Shown here piece by piece: positions 1-9,826 of a DNA stretch of 64,000 nt. Location of the stretch: assembly GCF_042453785.1 (NCBI RefSeq), contig NC_091666.1, positions 20,852,501-20,916,500 of the forward strand. Direction: 5' to 3'. Both the position numbers and the translations under genes were made by a program. Each line of letters starts with the position of its first letter. Within the stretch, counting starts at the first letter, position 1. Origin of the DNA: Malus domestica (taxonomy: Eukaryota > Streptophyta > Magnoliopsida > Rosales > Rosaceae). Below the pieces are notes generated by a model. The model had not been told where the DNA came from and searched no databases. It was given only the letters and a program-made list of their open reading frames with translations.

Positions 1-64
1 CAACCCGTTGAAGAGTTGGAGAAGGTCTCTATCTCAAAAGATTATCCGGATTGCATAGTGAAGA

Positions 65-1045
65 TTGGTTCCATTTTGTCACCATCTATTCGGTTGGCAT
101 TTATCTCTTTTTTGTAAGAACACTAAGGTCTTCGCCTGGTCATACGAGGACATGCCAGGCATCTCTCCCGATATAATATGTCATCGCTTAAGTATTGACC
201 CCAAAACTAAGCCAATGAGACAGAAGCGAAGATCTTATGACGCTGAACGGTACAAGGCAATGAAGGCAGAAGTTGAAAAACTCAAAGGCATAAGCTTCAT
301 CCGCGAAGTTAATTATCCAACGTGGGTAGCAAATGTTGTCCTTGTTAAGAAGAATCCGACCAAGGAAAGTCTCCTGCTCTAAAAGGTCTTGTGGAGAATG
401 TGTGTCGATTACACCGACCTAAACAAAGGATGCCCGAAGGATAGCTTTCCTCTTCCTCTCATAGACAAACTTATAGACTCTACGGCAGGGTGTGAACTCC
501 TGAACTTCATGGATGCTTACTCAGGATACAACCAAATCCTCATGAACCCTCTGGACCAAGAACACACAGCCTTCACTACTGACAGATGACTATATTGCTA
601 TAAAGTCATGCCCTTCGGCCTAAAGAATGCAGAAGCGACTTATCAAAGACTGGTCAATTCAATGTTCGCTGAATAGATTGGGAAGAACATGGAAGTTTAC
701 GTTGATGATATGTTAGTCAAGAGCAAACATGCTGACCAACACATCACCAACCTATCTGAAACTTTCACCATTCTGAAGAGGTATCGAATGAGGTTGAACC
801 CCAACAACTGTGCCTTCGGCGTAGGCTCTGGCAAATTCTTAGGCTTCATGATAAGCCAACAGGGCATTGAGGCTAATCCCGAGAAGATCAAAGCAATCCT
901 CGACATGAAGGAACCGGTAACTTCAAAAGACATCCAGAGCCTTACTGGCAAGGTGGCAGCCTTAACTAGGTTCATCTCTAAGGCCACAGACAGACGTGCT
1001 TATTTTTTCAAAGCACTTAAGGGAAGTAAGAAGTACATTACATAG
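65..1045 (+). pseudogene. Reverse transcriptase domain of gypsy copy A, degenerate
   Basis: Three frame pieces (65-382, 389-589, 689-1045) together cover a Ty3/gypsy reverse transcriptase. Visible motifs are the CVDYTDLNK region, the MDAYSGYNQI block containing the first catalytic Asp, and the YVDDMLVKS box with the catalytic Asp pair. The thumb follows ([19 protein letters not shown]). Breaks are a frameshift with stop near 380, a TGA at about 587-589, a TAG near 674 and a TAG near 1043. In the family this enzyme copies the genomic RNA into DNA inside the virus-like particle. This copy cannot make it. Confidence 0.88.
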
Positions 1046-1500
1046 ACTGATGAATGTGCTGAGGCATTCAAGAACCTCAAAGACTACATGAGTAAAGCTC
1101 TTTTGCTCTCCAAACCTGAGGTTGGCGACACTCTCATTATCTGTCTGTCGGTATCGGCTTCAGCAGTAAATTCCGTTCTCATTTGAAAGGATGGTAATGT
1201 TGAACGGCCTGTCTACTACGCTAGCAAGGCCTTACAAGATGTGGAGACACGATACTCCAACATTGAGAAATTGGCTCTAGCATTGATCATGTCTGCTCGA
1301 AAACTTCGCCCTTACTTCCAAGCACACTCCATCATCGTGCTTACCAATCATCCTCTTCGACAGATACTCCAAAGTCCTGACACTTCCGGGTGAATGATCA
1401 AATGGGCGATAGCATTGGGTGAGTTTGACATCTCCTACCAACCAAAGCCAGCTGAGAAGGGCCAAGCAGCGGCAGACTTCATCGCCGACTTCACATATCC
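1046..1500 (+). pseudogene. Connection and first RNase H domain of gypsy copy A, degenerate
   Basis: Reading on from the RT, the frame gives a segment recognisable as the gypsy RNase H region: an AFKNLK helix, RPVYYASKAL, TRYSNIEKLALAL and TNHPLRQIL blocks. It is interrupted by TAG at 1043-1045, a TGA near 1184 and a TGA near 1391. The lineage normally keeps this domain as a connection, while the active RNase H is the separate domain that follows. Confidence is lower than for RT because the domain is poorly conserved even in live elements. Confidence 0.7.
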
Positions 1501-2041
1501 TGTTGACATTGTTTCTACGCCTAAAGAAGTGGTTTCATTACCCTCGGAAGCTCAGAAAATAGAACCAACAGCCCCAGCATGGAGTCTATATGTTGATGGC
1601 TCGTCCAACCAACAGGGTTGTGGAGCAGGACTAGTCCTTACGACCCCTGACAAAGTGGCGATGGAGTATGCTCTTCGTTTCAAATTCAAGGCGTCGAACA
1701 ATAAGGCCGAATATGAAGTCCTCCTAGCAGGCTTACATTTGGCCAAACACCTTGGGGTTAAACGAATTGATATCTTCAGTGACTCCCAATTGGTGGTTAA
1801 CCAGGTCACCAACAACTTTGACGCTAAGGATAGCTCCATGGCAGCATATCTGGCACAAACACAATTGTTGCTCAAGCACTTCCACTACCAGATTACCCAA
1901 ATTCCTCGAGCGGTAAACAGTCATGCAGATGCTTTGGCTCGCCTCGCCTCAGCGGTGGAAGACAAGATTGGGAGAAAAATTCAGATCGAATTGTTGGCAG
2001 CACCAAGCACCATGGCTGCGGAAGTGTGCAACTTACAATAA
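1394..2041 (+). pseudogene. Second (archaeal-like) RNase H domain of gypsy copy A
   Basis: An open frame of 215 codons contains the SLYVDGSSNQQGCGAG strand with the first catalytic Asp, the NKAEYEVLLAGL helix with the catalytic Glu, IFSDSQLVVNQV with the second Asp, and the SHADALARLA region with the last Asp. This is the extra archaeal/plant-type RNase H that marks the Tat lineage of Ty3/gypsy elements. It is the best preserved pol part in this copy. It stops with TAA at 2039-2041, upstream of a damaged integrase. Confidence 0.85.
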
Positions 2042-2205
2042 GGAGATAGTTGGATTACCCTGAGTTATAGATTCATTGCTCATGGCACCCTTCCAAATGA
2101 CAAAGTCCAAGCTAAGCAGATTCGATACAAGGCTACCCGTTACTTGATTATTAATGACCAACTCTACAAACAAGGTTTTAACCTACAATACCTAAGATGC
2201 CTTTA

Positions 2206-3290
2206 GCCAGCAGAGGCGGAAACTGTCATTCGGAAAATACATGAAGGAGTCTGCGGAGATCATGCTGGATCTCCATCCCTAGCACACAAGGCTTTTCGCC
2301 AAGGATATTACTGACCAACACTCCACCAAGATGCCATCTGAATATCCCGCTCATGTGATAAGTGTCAACGCTTCGCAACTATTCCTCACTCCCCTTCCCG
2401 AGCTGCTCACTCTTATGATCAGCCATTGGCCTTTCGCCCAATGGGGACTTGATTTGATTGGCCCAAGGCCTGCAGGGAAGGGCAAGGTTCGCTATGCAAT
2501 CGTTACAGTTGACTACTTCACAAAGTTGGCCGAAGTAGAACCCTTGGCAACTATTACTGAGGCAAAAATAGAAGACTTCGTATGGAAGAACATCTTTTGC
2601 AGATTCGACATTCCCAATGCGATAGTCACTGACAACGGGCGACAGTTCGACAACAATAAGTTCAGGATGTTCTGTTCTAAGTTCAACATCAACTTATGTT
2701 TTGCCTTCCCAGCTCATCCCCACTCTAATGGACAAGTTGAAGCCATCAACAAAATAATCAAGCGAACTTTGAAAACCAGCTTGGACAAGGCTAAAGGTTG
2801 TTGGCTAGAATTTGTACCCCAAGTTCTATGGTCATACCGCACTTCGTATCAGACATCAACATGAGAAACCTCATTCTCACTTGTCTTTGGTACAAAGGCA
2901 GTTGTCCCAGCTAAGCCTGAGCAAGCAACGTTCCGAGTTCAGAACTACGTGCAAAGCGAAAATGACAAACAACTTACACTTAACTTAGATCTGGTTGAGA
3001 AACATAGAAACCAGGCTCACTTAAGGAATGTCGCCTACAAGCAGCGCAACTCTAACTACTATGACTCAAGGGTCAAACCTCGTTCTTTCAAAGTGGGGGA
3101 CTAGGTATTGAAGAAAAGATTACTCTACGACAGAGTCCCGAGTGAAGGAACACTTAGTCCAAACTAGGATAGACCGTTTGAAGTTGTTGGCATCAGTCGC
3201 CCTGGCTCCTACAAGCTTAGAAGCTCTGATGGCAAGACCCTTGGCCATCCATGGAACACTGATCACTTGAAGTACTATTACAAGTAAACT
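2206..3290 (+). pseudogene. Integrase of gypsy copy A, degenerate
   Basis: The zinc-finger part (around 2220-2340) ends in a Trp-to-stop change at about 2310. The open piece 2331-2864 holds the catalytic core: WGLDLIGP (first Asp), TDNGRQFDN (second Asp) and HPHSNGQVEAINK (Glu), that is, an intact D,D,E set. A TGA follows at 2862. The C-terminal part (2865-3290, including the VLRRRL-like and GPFEV-like region) is read with further stops. In live relatives the enzyme inserts the cDNA into the host chromosome. The same C-terminal piece is all that is left of pol in copy B (about 29045-29150). Confidence 0.82.
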
Positions 3291-3639
3291 CACATTGTAC
3301 AAGTGTTAAGCTTCAGCCGTTCGACATCCTATGTAACGAAGACTATTTGGCATGAATTCAATAAAAAGGTAATTTAGACAACTCGATCCTAATCCTCTTA
3401 CATTCCTAGCAATGAAACACTCGGGTTCAAAGCTTCAACATGAATGCTTCCAACATGAAACAAAGCCTAAGTATATGTCAACAAGACTATACAAATAAAC
3501 GAACAGCTTCACAGTATATTCATTCAATCATACATTCCAACACATTCATACATAAGCCAACTGTGCTTTGAAAAGGTTCAACATATTTTGTGTCATTCGA
3601 CACTTGCTACAATATGCCTAGACACCTTTCCCTTATTCT

Positions 3640-4045
3640 CACCAACCAGGTGATGAAATGTGAAGAATGAACTCATCTTCATGCGACCAACCAAGTGATG
3701 AAATGTACAACCCGTACTCTTCTTCATGCCACCAACCAGGTGATGAAATGTACAACCCGTACTCTAATATCATTTGGCAACTTGCCACTCATACCACCAA
3801 CCAGGTGAAGAAAGAACTCATATTCATGCCACCAACCAGGTGATGAAATGTACAACCTGTACTCTCCTTCATGCCATCAACCAGGTGATGAAATGTACAA
3901 CCTGTACTCTAATATCATTTGGCAACTTACCATTCATGCCACCAACCAGGGGAAGAAGGAACTCACCTTCGTACCACCAACCAAGTGATGAAAGCAACTC
4001 ACCATTCATTCCACCTACCAGAAGACGAGTGGTACAACTTGTACA
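3640..4045 (+). repeat. Degenerate tandem repeat with ACCAACCAGGTGATGAAATGT core
   Basis: About ten copies of a short unit (ACCAACCAGGTGATGAAATG plus variable spacer) lie in the 3-prime region of copy A. The reverse complement appears as TTTCATCACCTGGTTGGTG at 28180-28600 in copy B. The unit itself contains the imperfect palindrome CACCTGGTTGGTG. The short frames across this stretch are repeats in translation and carry no protein signal. Confidence 0.8.
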
Positions 4046-4254
4046 TGTGAACTCCTAGCATTCACAAATAATCAAAAACCCCCAAGCTTTACAACTCAAC
4101 TAGGGGAGCACTTATGCCCAACAAGAGTTATAGTCACTAACAAAGTCTTATTGCAAGCCAACAACAACTTCATTGCATGACATACGAAGATCAAGCTATT
4201 CAGCTCTCTTGCATCTGCTACAAACATTTCTCCTCTGTAACAATGCAAACACTG

Positions 4255-5075
4255 CAAATTCTACAAAAGCTTCACACATTCTTGATCAAGACAGTGTGAA
4301 CCAAAACCAATTTATGGTGCCAACAAGAGCTTCATCAATGGAGGGCAACCACAATTCTCAAAAGCTTCACACACTCTTGATTAAGACAGTGTGAAGCAAA
4401 ACCAATTTATGGTGCCAACAAAAGCTTCATCAAATGAGTTCAACCACAATTCTCAAAAGCTTCACACACTCTTGATCAAAACTGTGTGAAACCAATTTAT
4501 GGTGTCAATAAAAGCTTCATCAATGGAGGGCAACTACAATTCTCAAACCTTCGAAGCAAATTCAATTTATATGGTTCATCCAAACCTTCGACTACTACAA
4601 GGTGTGCTTGCATCACAATCTCTTGCTCAACAGTGTGGAAGCAAAATTTGCATATGTTGTCTTTCCCACATTTTCAAATTTCTAGTTTCCCAAAAAAAAA
4701 AAAAAAAAAAGGAAATTCAACAAAGTTTCATCAATGGAGGACAACAACAAATTCTCAAAAGCTTCACACTATCTTGATCAAGATAGTGTGAAGCAAAATC
4801 AATTCATGTTACCCAACAAAAGCTTCAACTCCAAAGCTTCACTTACAAAGCTTCAACTCTAAAGCTTCACCAACAAAAGCTTCATCAATGGAGGACAACA
4901 ACAAATTCTCAAAAGCTTCACACTATCTTGATCAAGATAGTGTGAACTAAAATAAATTCATGGTACCCAACAAAAGCTTCATCAACAAAAGCTTCAACTC
5001 CAAAGCTTCACCAACAAAAGCTTCATCAATGGAGGACAACTACAAATTCTACAAAAGCTTCACACTATAAAAAAA
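4255..5075 (+). repeat. About 95-bp tandem repeats with GCTTCACAC..TTGATCAA hairpins (copy A)
   Basis: Repeated units hold AAAGCTTCATCAATGGAGG, a CACAATTCTCAAAAGCTT piece and a near-perfect palindrome: GCTTCACAC, a short spacer with TTGATCAA at its centre, then GTGTGAAGC. At least five units can be seen, the last ones shortened and mixed with AAGCTTCA-rich filler. The same array is present inverted in copy B at 27190-27960. At 5068-5160 there is an A/T-rich tract with an (AT)n run. Confidence 0.8.
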
Positions 5076-5603
5076 AATATATATATATATTTTTTTTTTC
5101 GGAAATTCAAAAATTCGGAAATTCAAAAATTCAAAAATTCAAAAAATAAAAAAATAAATTGCCTAGGCTTCCTCTTCTTTGGGCCTAACAACTTTTATAA
5201 CAAATATATATGAAGAAGGAGTTTTGGGCTACCAATTAAAAAGGAAATGCCTCATTCGTCAACTTCCTTGACCAGAGACTTGGGGGACTCCTACCATATG
5301 CTACTGCACCTTAATACTCGAAAGTCTCACGACCACTCAGTGATTTGGATTTTTCAAGTCTCCAAACGAGAAGTTTTCCTCACTCAGGAAATTAAATGAG
5401 CACTACCTCAACCTACATGCTTCACTCACAAAGCTTCAACATACAAGCTTCAACAAAAGGAAAAATTCAAAGAACTTAGTGAAGAAGACCTTGGTGTATT
5501 TAACACAATAGGTTGAAATGAAGCAAAGCTTGTTTATTGATATCTCTGATAAGTTACAAATATGTACATACATGAATCAAAATAAACAAACAAGAGGGAG
5601 CAT

Positions 5604-6311
5604 TCACAAAGATTGCTCAGGAGAAGTCTCAGCAGTCGGCAGAGCCTCATAAAGATGAGGCACCAGAGGGTGATTATTCGGAGCCTCAGTACTAGGCAGA
5701 ACCCCAGAAAGATGAGGCACCGAAGGTTGATCATTTGGAGCTTCATTACGCAGTACAGCCCCAGAAGACGAAGGCAATAAATGCCTTTGGAACAAACACA
5801 CAAACCTCTGATGATCAAGTAAAATCTAACCATCAGATTCCTACAGCTGATCGAGCTTCCTCTTCATGTTTGTAGCATAGTCATGTGCAAGCCCGTGCAA
5901 CTGTTTATTCTCATGCTTGAGCCCTCTGATATCCTGTTTAAGACTTATCACTTCAGCCGCCAATGATTCAACTTGGCGGGTTAGAGCAAATAGGCGTTGG
6001 GCCATATTAGACACAGAACCTGCACACTGAACACTGAGAGCCAGAGAATCCTTAACAGCCAACTCATCAGACCGTTTGGAAAGTAGTTTATTATCTTTGG
6101 GAGTGAGAATGTTCCTGGCCACCACCGCAGCGGTCATATCATTCTTCATCACAGAGTCCCCAACGGTAAGAGGACCAGTAGGGGATAAGAAGGATGGGCA
6201 CCATATGTTGTCTTGAGAAGGCATGGCTACCTCTTCACCAAAGTTCAAGTTAAAACGACGGTCGGATAGGCCAGACATTCTTATAAATGATGAAGGAGAA
6301 ATGAGATGCAA
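5604..6311 (-). pseudogene. Antisense additional ORF (aORF) of gypsy copy A
   Basis: On the strand opposite to pol, a frame starts at 6311 and runs to 5604 (236 codons including the stop), with two internal TAG codons at 5841-5843 and about 5826. The N-terminal 156 codons are open. The first third is rich in acidic and polar residues. The middle (about residues 85-155) has a heptad-like pattern (QVESLAAEVISLKQ, then a DIRGLKHENKQLH block), which suggests a coiled coil. The C-terminal third is Pro/Ser-rich with a repeated short EAPN / PSVPH pattern. A TATA-like TTTTATAAGG lies about 80 bp before the ATG (6388-6397). Antisense extra ORFs are known in some Tat-lineage elements (Grande, Retand types). 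No function is established and I recognise no domain. Confidence 0.7.
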
Positions 6312-6699
6312 TAAATCTCTGAAGTAAGGGGAAAATTCCTACAAGCAATAACTCTCTGAATGTACTTCTTGCACACAATTGGTGCCCTTATAAAAGAAAG
6401 GGCAACATGGCCGTTGGTTCAAAAATCAAAGAGGCACCACTCTTCGGATTCCGAAGAGACACCACTTTCCACACGCAATATCAGCTCCTTGGGTACCACA
6501 AATAACTTTGCCAAAGATCTCTGACAAAGTTTAGACACATAAATTTTGAAGGTCCAGCTACCCTACTATTACACACAAGGGTAAAGGAACAGCACCACTG
6601 CTTGATAACTAAAAATTCCTAATGTGTGTCAACCTCCGTGCTCCGTGGCAAGGCAGACTGGCAAAAATGCCCAACCTTTACTCACATTTAAGAAAACAC

Positions 6700-7330
6700 T
6701 CCCAACAAGATTGCTTGCTCAAAAATCGAAGAGGAACCATTCTCTAAATCTCGAGAGCCAGACTCCCAACAGGATTACTTTCTAAAAAATCGAAGAGACA
6801 CTGCTTTCCGAATCTTAAGAGTCAGACTCCCAATAGAATTGCTTTCTCAAAAATCGAAGAGGCACCGTTCTCTGAATCTCGAGAGCCAAATCCCCGACAG
6901 GATTGCTTGTTCAAAAATCGAAAAGTCACCGTTCTTCGAACTTCGAGAACCAGATTTCCTTGGATAAAGCTTGTCTTCAATCTTCACACACAGCATCTGC
7001 TTTCCAGATACCACATACCATTTTTTCAAAGCGCTCTGACAAAGTTAAAACATGTGAAGCATGTAGCTCGCATTACATTGCTATGACCAGAAAGGGTAAA
7101 GGAATAACATTATTACTTGCTCAAAAATCGAAGAGGCACCGCCCTTCGAATCTCGAGAGCCAGACTCCCAACAGGATTACTTTCTCAAAAATCGAAGAGG
7201 CACCGCTATCTGAATCTCGAGAGCCAAATCCCCGACAAGATTGCTTGTTCGAAAATCGAAGAGGCATCGCTCTCCGAACTTCAAGAGCCAGATTTCCTTG
7301 GATACAGCTTGTCTGCAATCTTCACACGCA
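6700..7330 (+). repeat. About 60-bp tandem repeats, CTCAAAAATCGAAGAG type (copy A)
   Basis: Units of roughly 60 bp share TTTCTCAAAAATCGAAGAGGC, ACCG and TCTCGAGAGCCAGACTCCCAAC. They occur at about 6720-6950 and again at 7115-7300, with a non-repeated piece between. The matching array in copy B is 24230-24845 and a shorter one is in copy C (36890-37100). The frames seen in this block on both strands are translations of the repeat and should not be taken as genes. Confidence 0.8.
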
Positions 7331-8606
7331 ACATCAGCTTTCCAGATACCACATACCACTTTTCAAAGTGCTCTGACAAAGTTAAAACACGTGAAGCTTG
7401 CAGTTCCCACTACATTGCTACGACCAAGAAGGGTAAAGGAATTGCATTACTACTTGTTGTTAGGGAGACTCCTATATATGTCGACCTTCATCCTCCACAT
7501 ACAGGCAGACCTGCAAAAATGCTCAACCCTTCCTTACATCTGAGAGGGCACTCCCAACGAAGTCTCTCGAAATACTCAGCTTCTTTTCCTCCTAATAATA
7601 CCTCTGCAAACAAGCCACACTAGAGCAAGAGTATCTCATATTATCAGGGTTAAAAGCAAGAGTATCCCATATCATGCTTTTTCCCTGTCTTTCCTTTGGC
7701 CTTGTTCTTACCCGCAAAACAAGGAGAAAGAGAGCAATCAGTCAGCACTTGGAATCAAGCTTCCAGTCAGGAACTGACTGCCTGGAACCCCTTGCCTGAT
7801 TACTTACCTGGCATTACTTTCGAGTACTCATCTTCAACATCTTATGCTTTCAAAAAAGATACCACATCTACCTGAGGAACAGATAGGGCAAGTGAGAAGG
7901 ATACAAGGAAGCATGTGGAGACAAGCGCAATAGAACACGTGCCGATTTATCTATTACTTCGTCAACAACAAAAGTATCCCATATCATCAAGGTCGAACGC
8001 ACTCTTGATTTAATGGACTTGTTTTGACCCTCAAATTCTTGAGTCGGCCTTATACTCTAGAGGAAACCAGAAAACCCTCCAGCCCAGTTCAAGAATAAGC
8101 ATGTGGAAAGTTACTCATTCAAAAGAAAAAGTATCTCATATCATCACTTCTCCATTTCCTTCTCCTTATCCTTGTTGTTGTTTGCGATACAAGGAGAAGG
8201 AGAACAATCAACCGGAAGCCGAAATCGAACCTCCGATCCAGGTTGCTTGCTTGGAAGTCTAATTGATTACCTTGTCTGTTACCTCTTTCGGCAAATCTCC
8301 TAGCTCGGCGACTTGGGGGACTCCTACTATAGGGTTTTGTATCACACTTAACCAAGCCCAAAACTACAAATAAGCTTCAAGTGAAATTGATACATTACCT
8401 TGTGCATCTTCATCGATTAAAGATACCACCCCTGGATGGAGGAAAAGTACTTCCAGAGAAGATACCACATCTACATATGAGACAGATAAGGCAAGTGAAA
8501 ATGATACCACACTTCGGTACTTAGAAGTTTCGTGATTACTCAATGGCTTGGATCTTGCAAGTCCCCAACCGAGGAGCTTCCCTCACTCGAGAACTTAGGG
8601 GAGCAC

Positions 8607-9120
8607 TGTTTGTACCATACTTGACCAATTCCGAAACTACTGAGCACCGGTCAACGTTATACTGTCAAGGACCCAGAAGAGTTTCCCTCCAACCAGGAGG
8701 CCAATCACAGTGCGACACGTGTCGACATCAGAAGCCAATCATAGCGCGACACGTGTCAACATCAGAAGCCAATCACAACCCGACACGTGTCAATGTTAGA
8801 ATGAAACTAGAAACTCTCTTCTATAAATAGAGATCATTCTCTCACAATATTTCCTAAAGTTATTTGTACTACATCATTCACTAGTACTCACTAAATGAGA
8901 GCTTCAACCTATGTACTTGTGTAACCCTTCACAATTAATAAGAACTCCTCTACTCCATGGACGTAGCCAATCTGGGTGAACCACGTACATCTTGTGTTTG
9001 CTTCCTTGTCCCTATCCATTTACTTACTTATCCACACTAGTGACCGGAGCAATCTAGCGAATGTCACAAATTTAACACTTTCTGTTGTACCAAAGTCCTC
9101 ACTGATTTTGTGCATCAACA
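8607..9120 (+). repeat. 3-prime LTR of gypsy copy A
   Basis: This 514-bp sequence starts TGTTTGTACC and ends CATCAACA. It is preceded by a purine-rich tract (TTAGGGGAGCAC) that fits a polypurine tract. It matches, as reverse complement, the two LTRs of copy B. Inside are three tandem CCAAT plus GACACGTGTC modules (8700-8795), a TATA box (CTATAAATAG, 8821-8830) and an AATTAATAA tract near 8930 that may serve polyadenylation. Confidence 0.9.
8700..8795 (+). promoter_or_regulatory. Triple 34-bp U3 repeat with CCAAT and GACACGTGTC palindromes
   Basis: The 10-bp palindrome GACACGTGTC occurs at 8714-8723, 8748-8757 and 8782-8791, exactly 34 bp apart. Each is preceded by AGCCAATCA or a close variant. 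The last copy lies about 30 bp before the TATA box. The palindrome has the ACGTG core of G-box/ABRE elements bound by plant bZIP and bHLH factors, and CCAAT is the NF-Y site. Their regulatory role here is inferred from position. Confidence 0.65.
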
Positions 9121-9826
9121 GTGATATATATTTTCATATCCTTTAATTTGAACTTTTATTATTTCTAGTCACTTGTTATAATTTAGTAGTATTTCTTTTA
9201 GCTTACTGATCCGAAATGGTTCTTTTAAAGTTCAACTTTTATGAATTTTAGTCAACCCAATAAGTCTACACCCACCTTGACAACAGCTCTATCGAATTCT
9301 CTTCTAAGTTTCATCGTTTTTTGGCTCTTGGAAACTCAAGGCTGGCCTTGTCAAATAACCCGTTAACCCGCCATACCCACCTGAAAACCTATTTTTTATT
9401 ATTATTTTTTTTATTTTTTAAAAGAAACAATTGATATCAAGTCGCGGTTATCCATCATATAAATGATTTCATTCTTATTTTCTTCTTTACAATAATATTG
9501 ATATAAAACAATCAACAATAAATTCAGTTTCTTGTAAGATAAATTGTTACAAACAGATACAAACTTTTGTCGTACAAAAAACAAATACAAACCTTTTACT
9601 GAGGTGAAAAAAGAAAAAAATGAACTCTTCAGGTAAGACTTAAGAGAGAGGGTATAAAATGAACCAACATCTAAAATCCCATTGTGGCATTTAGTTCTTT
9701 TCCTATGAAAGAAGGTATCCAACACTCAAAATTCCACAAGAAAATAATGAACAAATTTTAATCCAGAAACTAAGGGGGAATTATGCATCATGATCAACAT
9801 TTGTAGCTGGGAGATCAGTCACTTCT
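9121..9826. other. Intergenic, 3-prime flank of ACC synthase
   Basis: A/T-rich sequence between the gypsy LTR and the ACC synthase stop codon. The frame on the minus strand at 9411-9725 has no recognisable content. The 3-prime UTR of the ACC synthase gene must lie in the right-hand part; no clear polyadenylation signal stands out. Confidence 0.5.

Larger units (their letters stand above)
1..9120 (+). mobile_element. Ty3/gypsy Tat-lineage LTR retrotransposon, copy A (5-prime part outside window)
   Basis: The element runs from inside pol at the window edge to a 3-prime LTR ending in CAACA at 9120. The order RT, RNase H, second (archaeal-like) RNase H and integrase, followed by about 5 kb of non-pol sequence before the LTR, is the layout known for the Tat lineage (Ogre/Retand/Grande type). 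Every pol domain is broken by stops or frameshifts, so this copy is dead. The 3-prime region carries three tandem-repeat blocks and an antisense reading frame that also occur in copies B (22328-31371) and C (35336-38872), all in inverted orientation relative to this copy. The 5-bp sequence just after the LTR is GTGAT; its partner lies outside the window. Confidence 0.9.

Noticed and set aside
697..987. Open frames on the minus strand across the RT and RNase H region (also 1277-1465, 1552-1875, 1733-1924)
   Set aside because: They are antisense shadows of recognisable pol domains and show no domain or codon pattern of their own.
6903..7623. Several 100-168 codon frames across the 60-bp repeats of copy A
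   Set aside because: Frames exist on both strands with repeated KSKRHR-type words, as expected from the repeat unit; no family resemblance.
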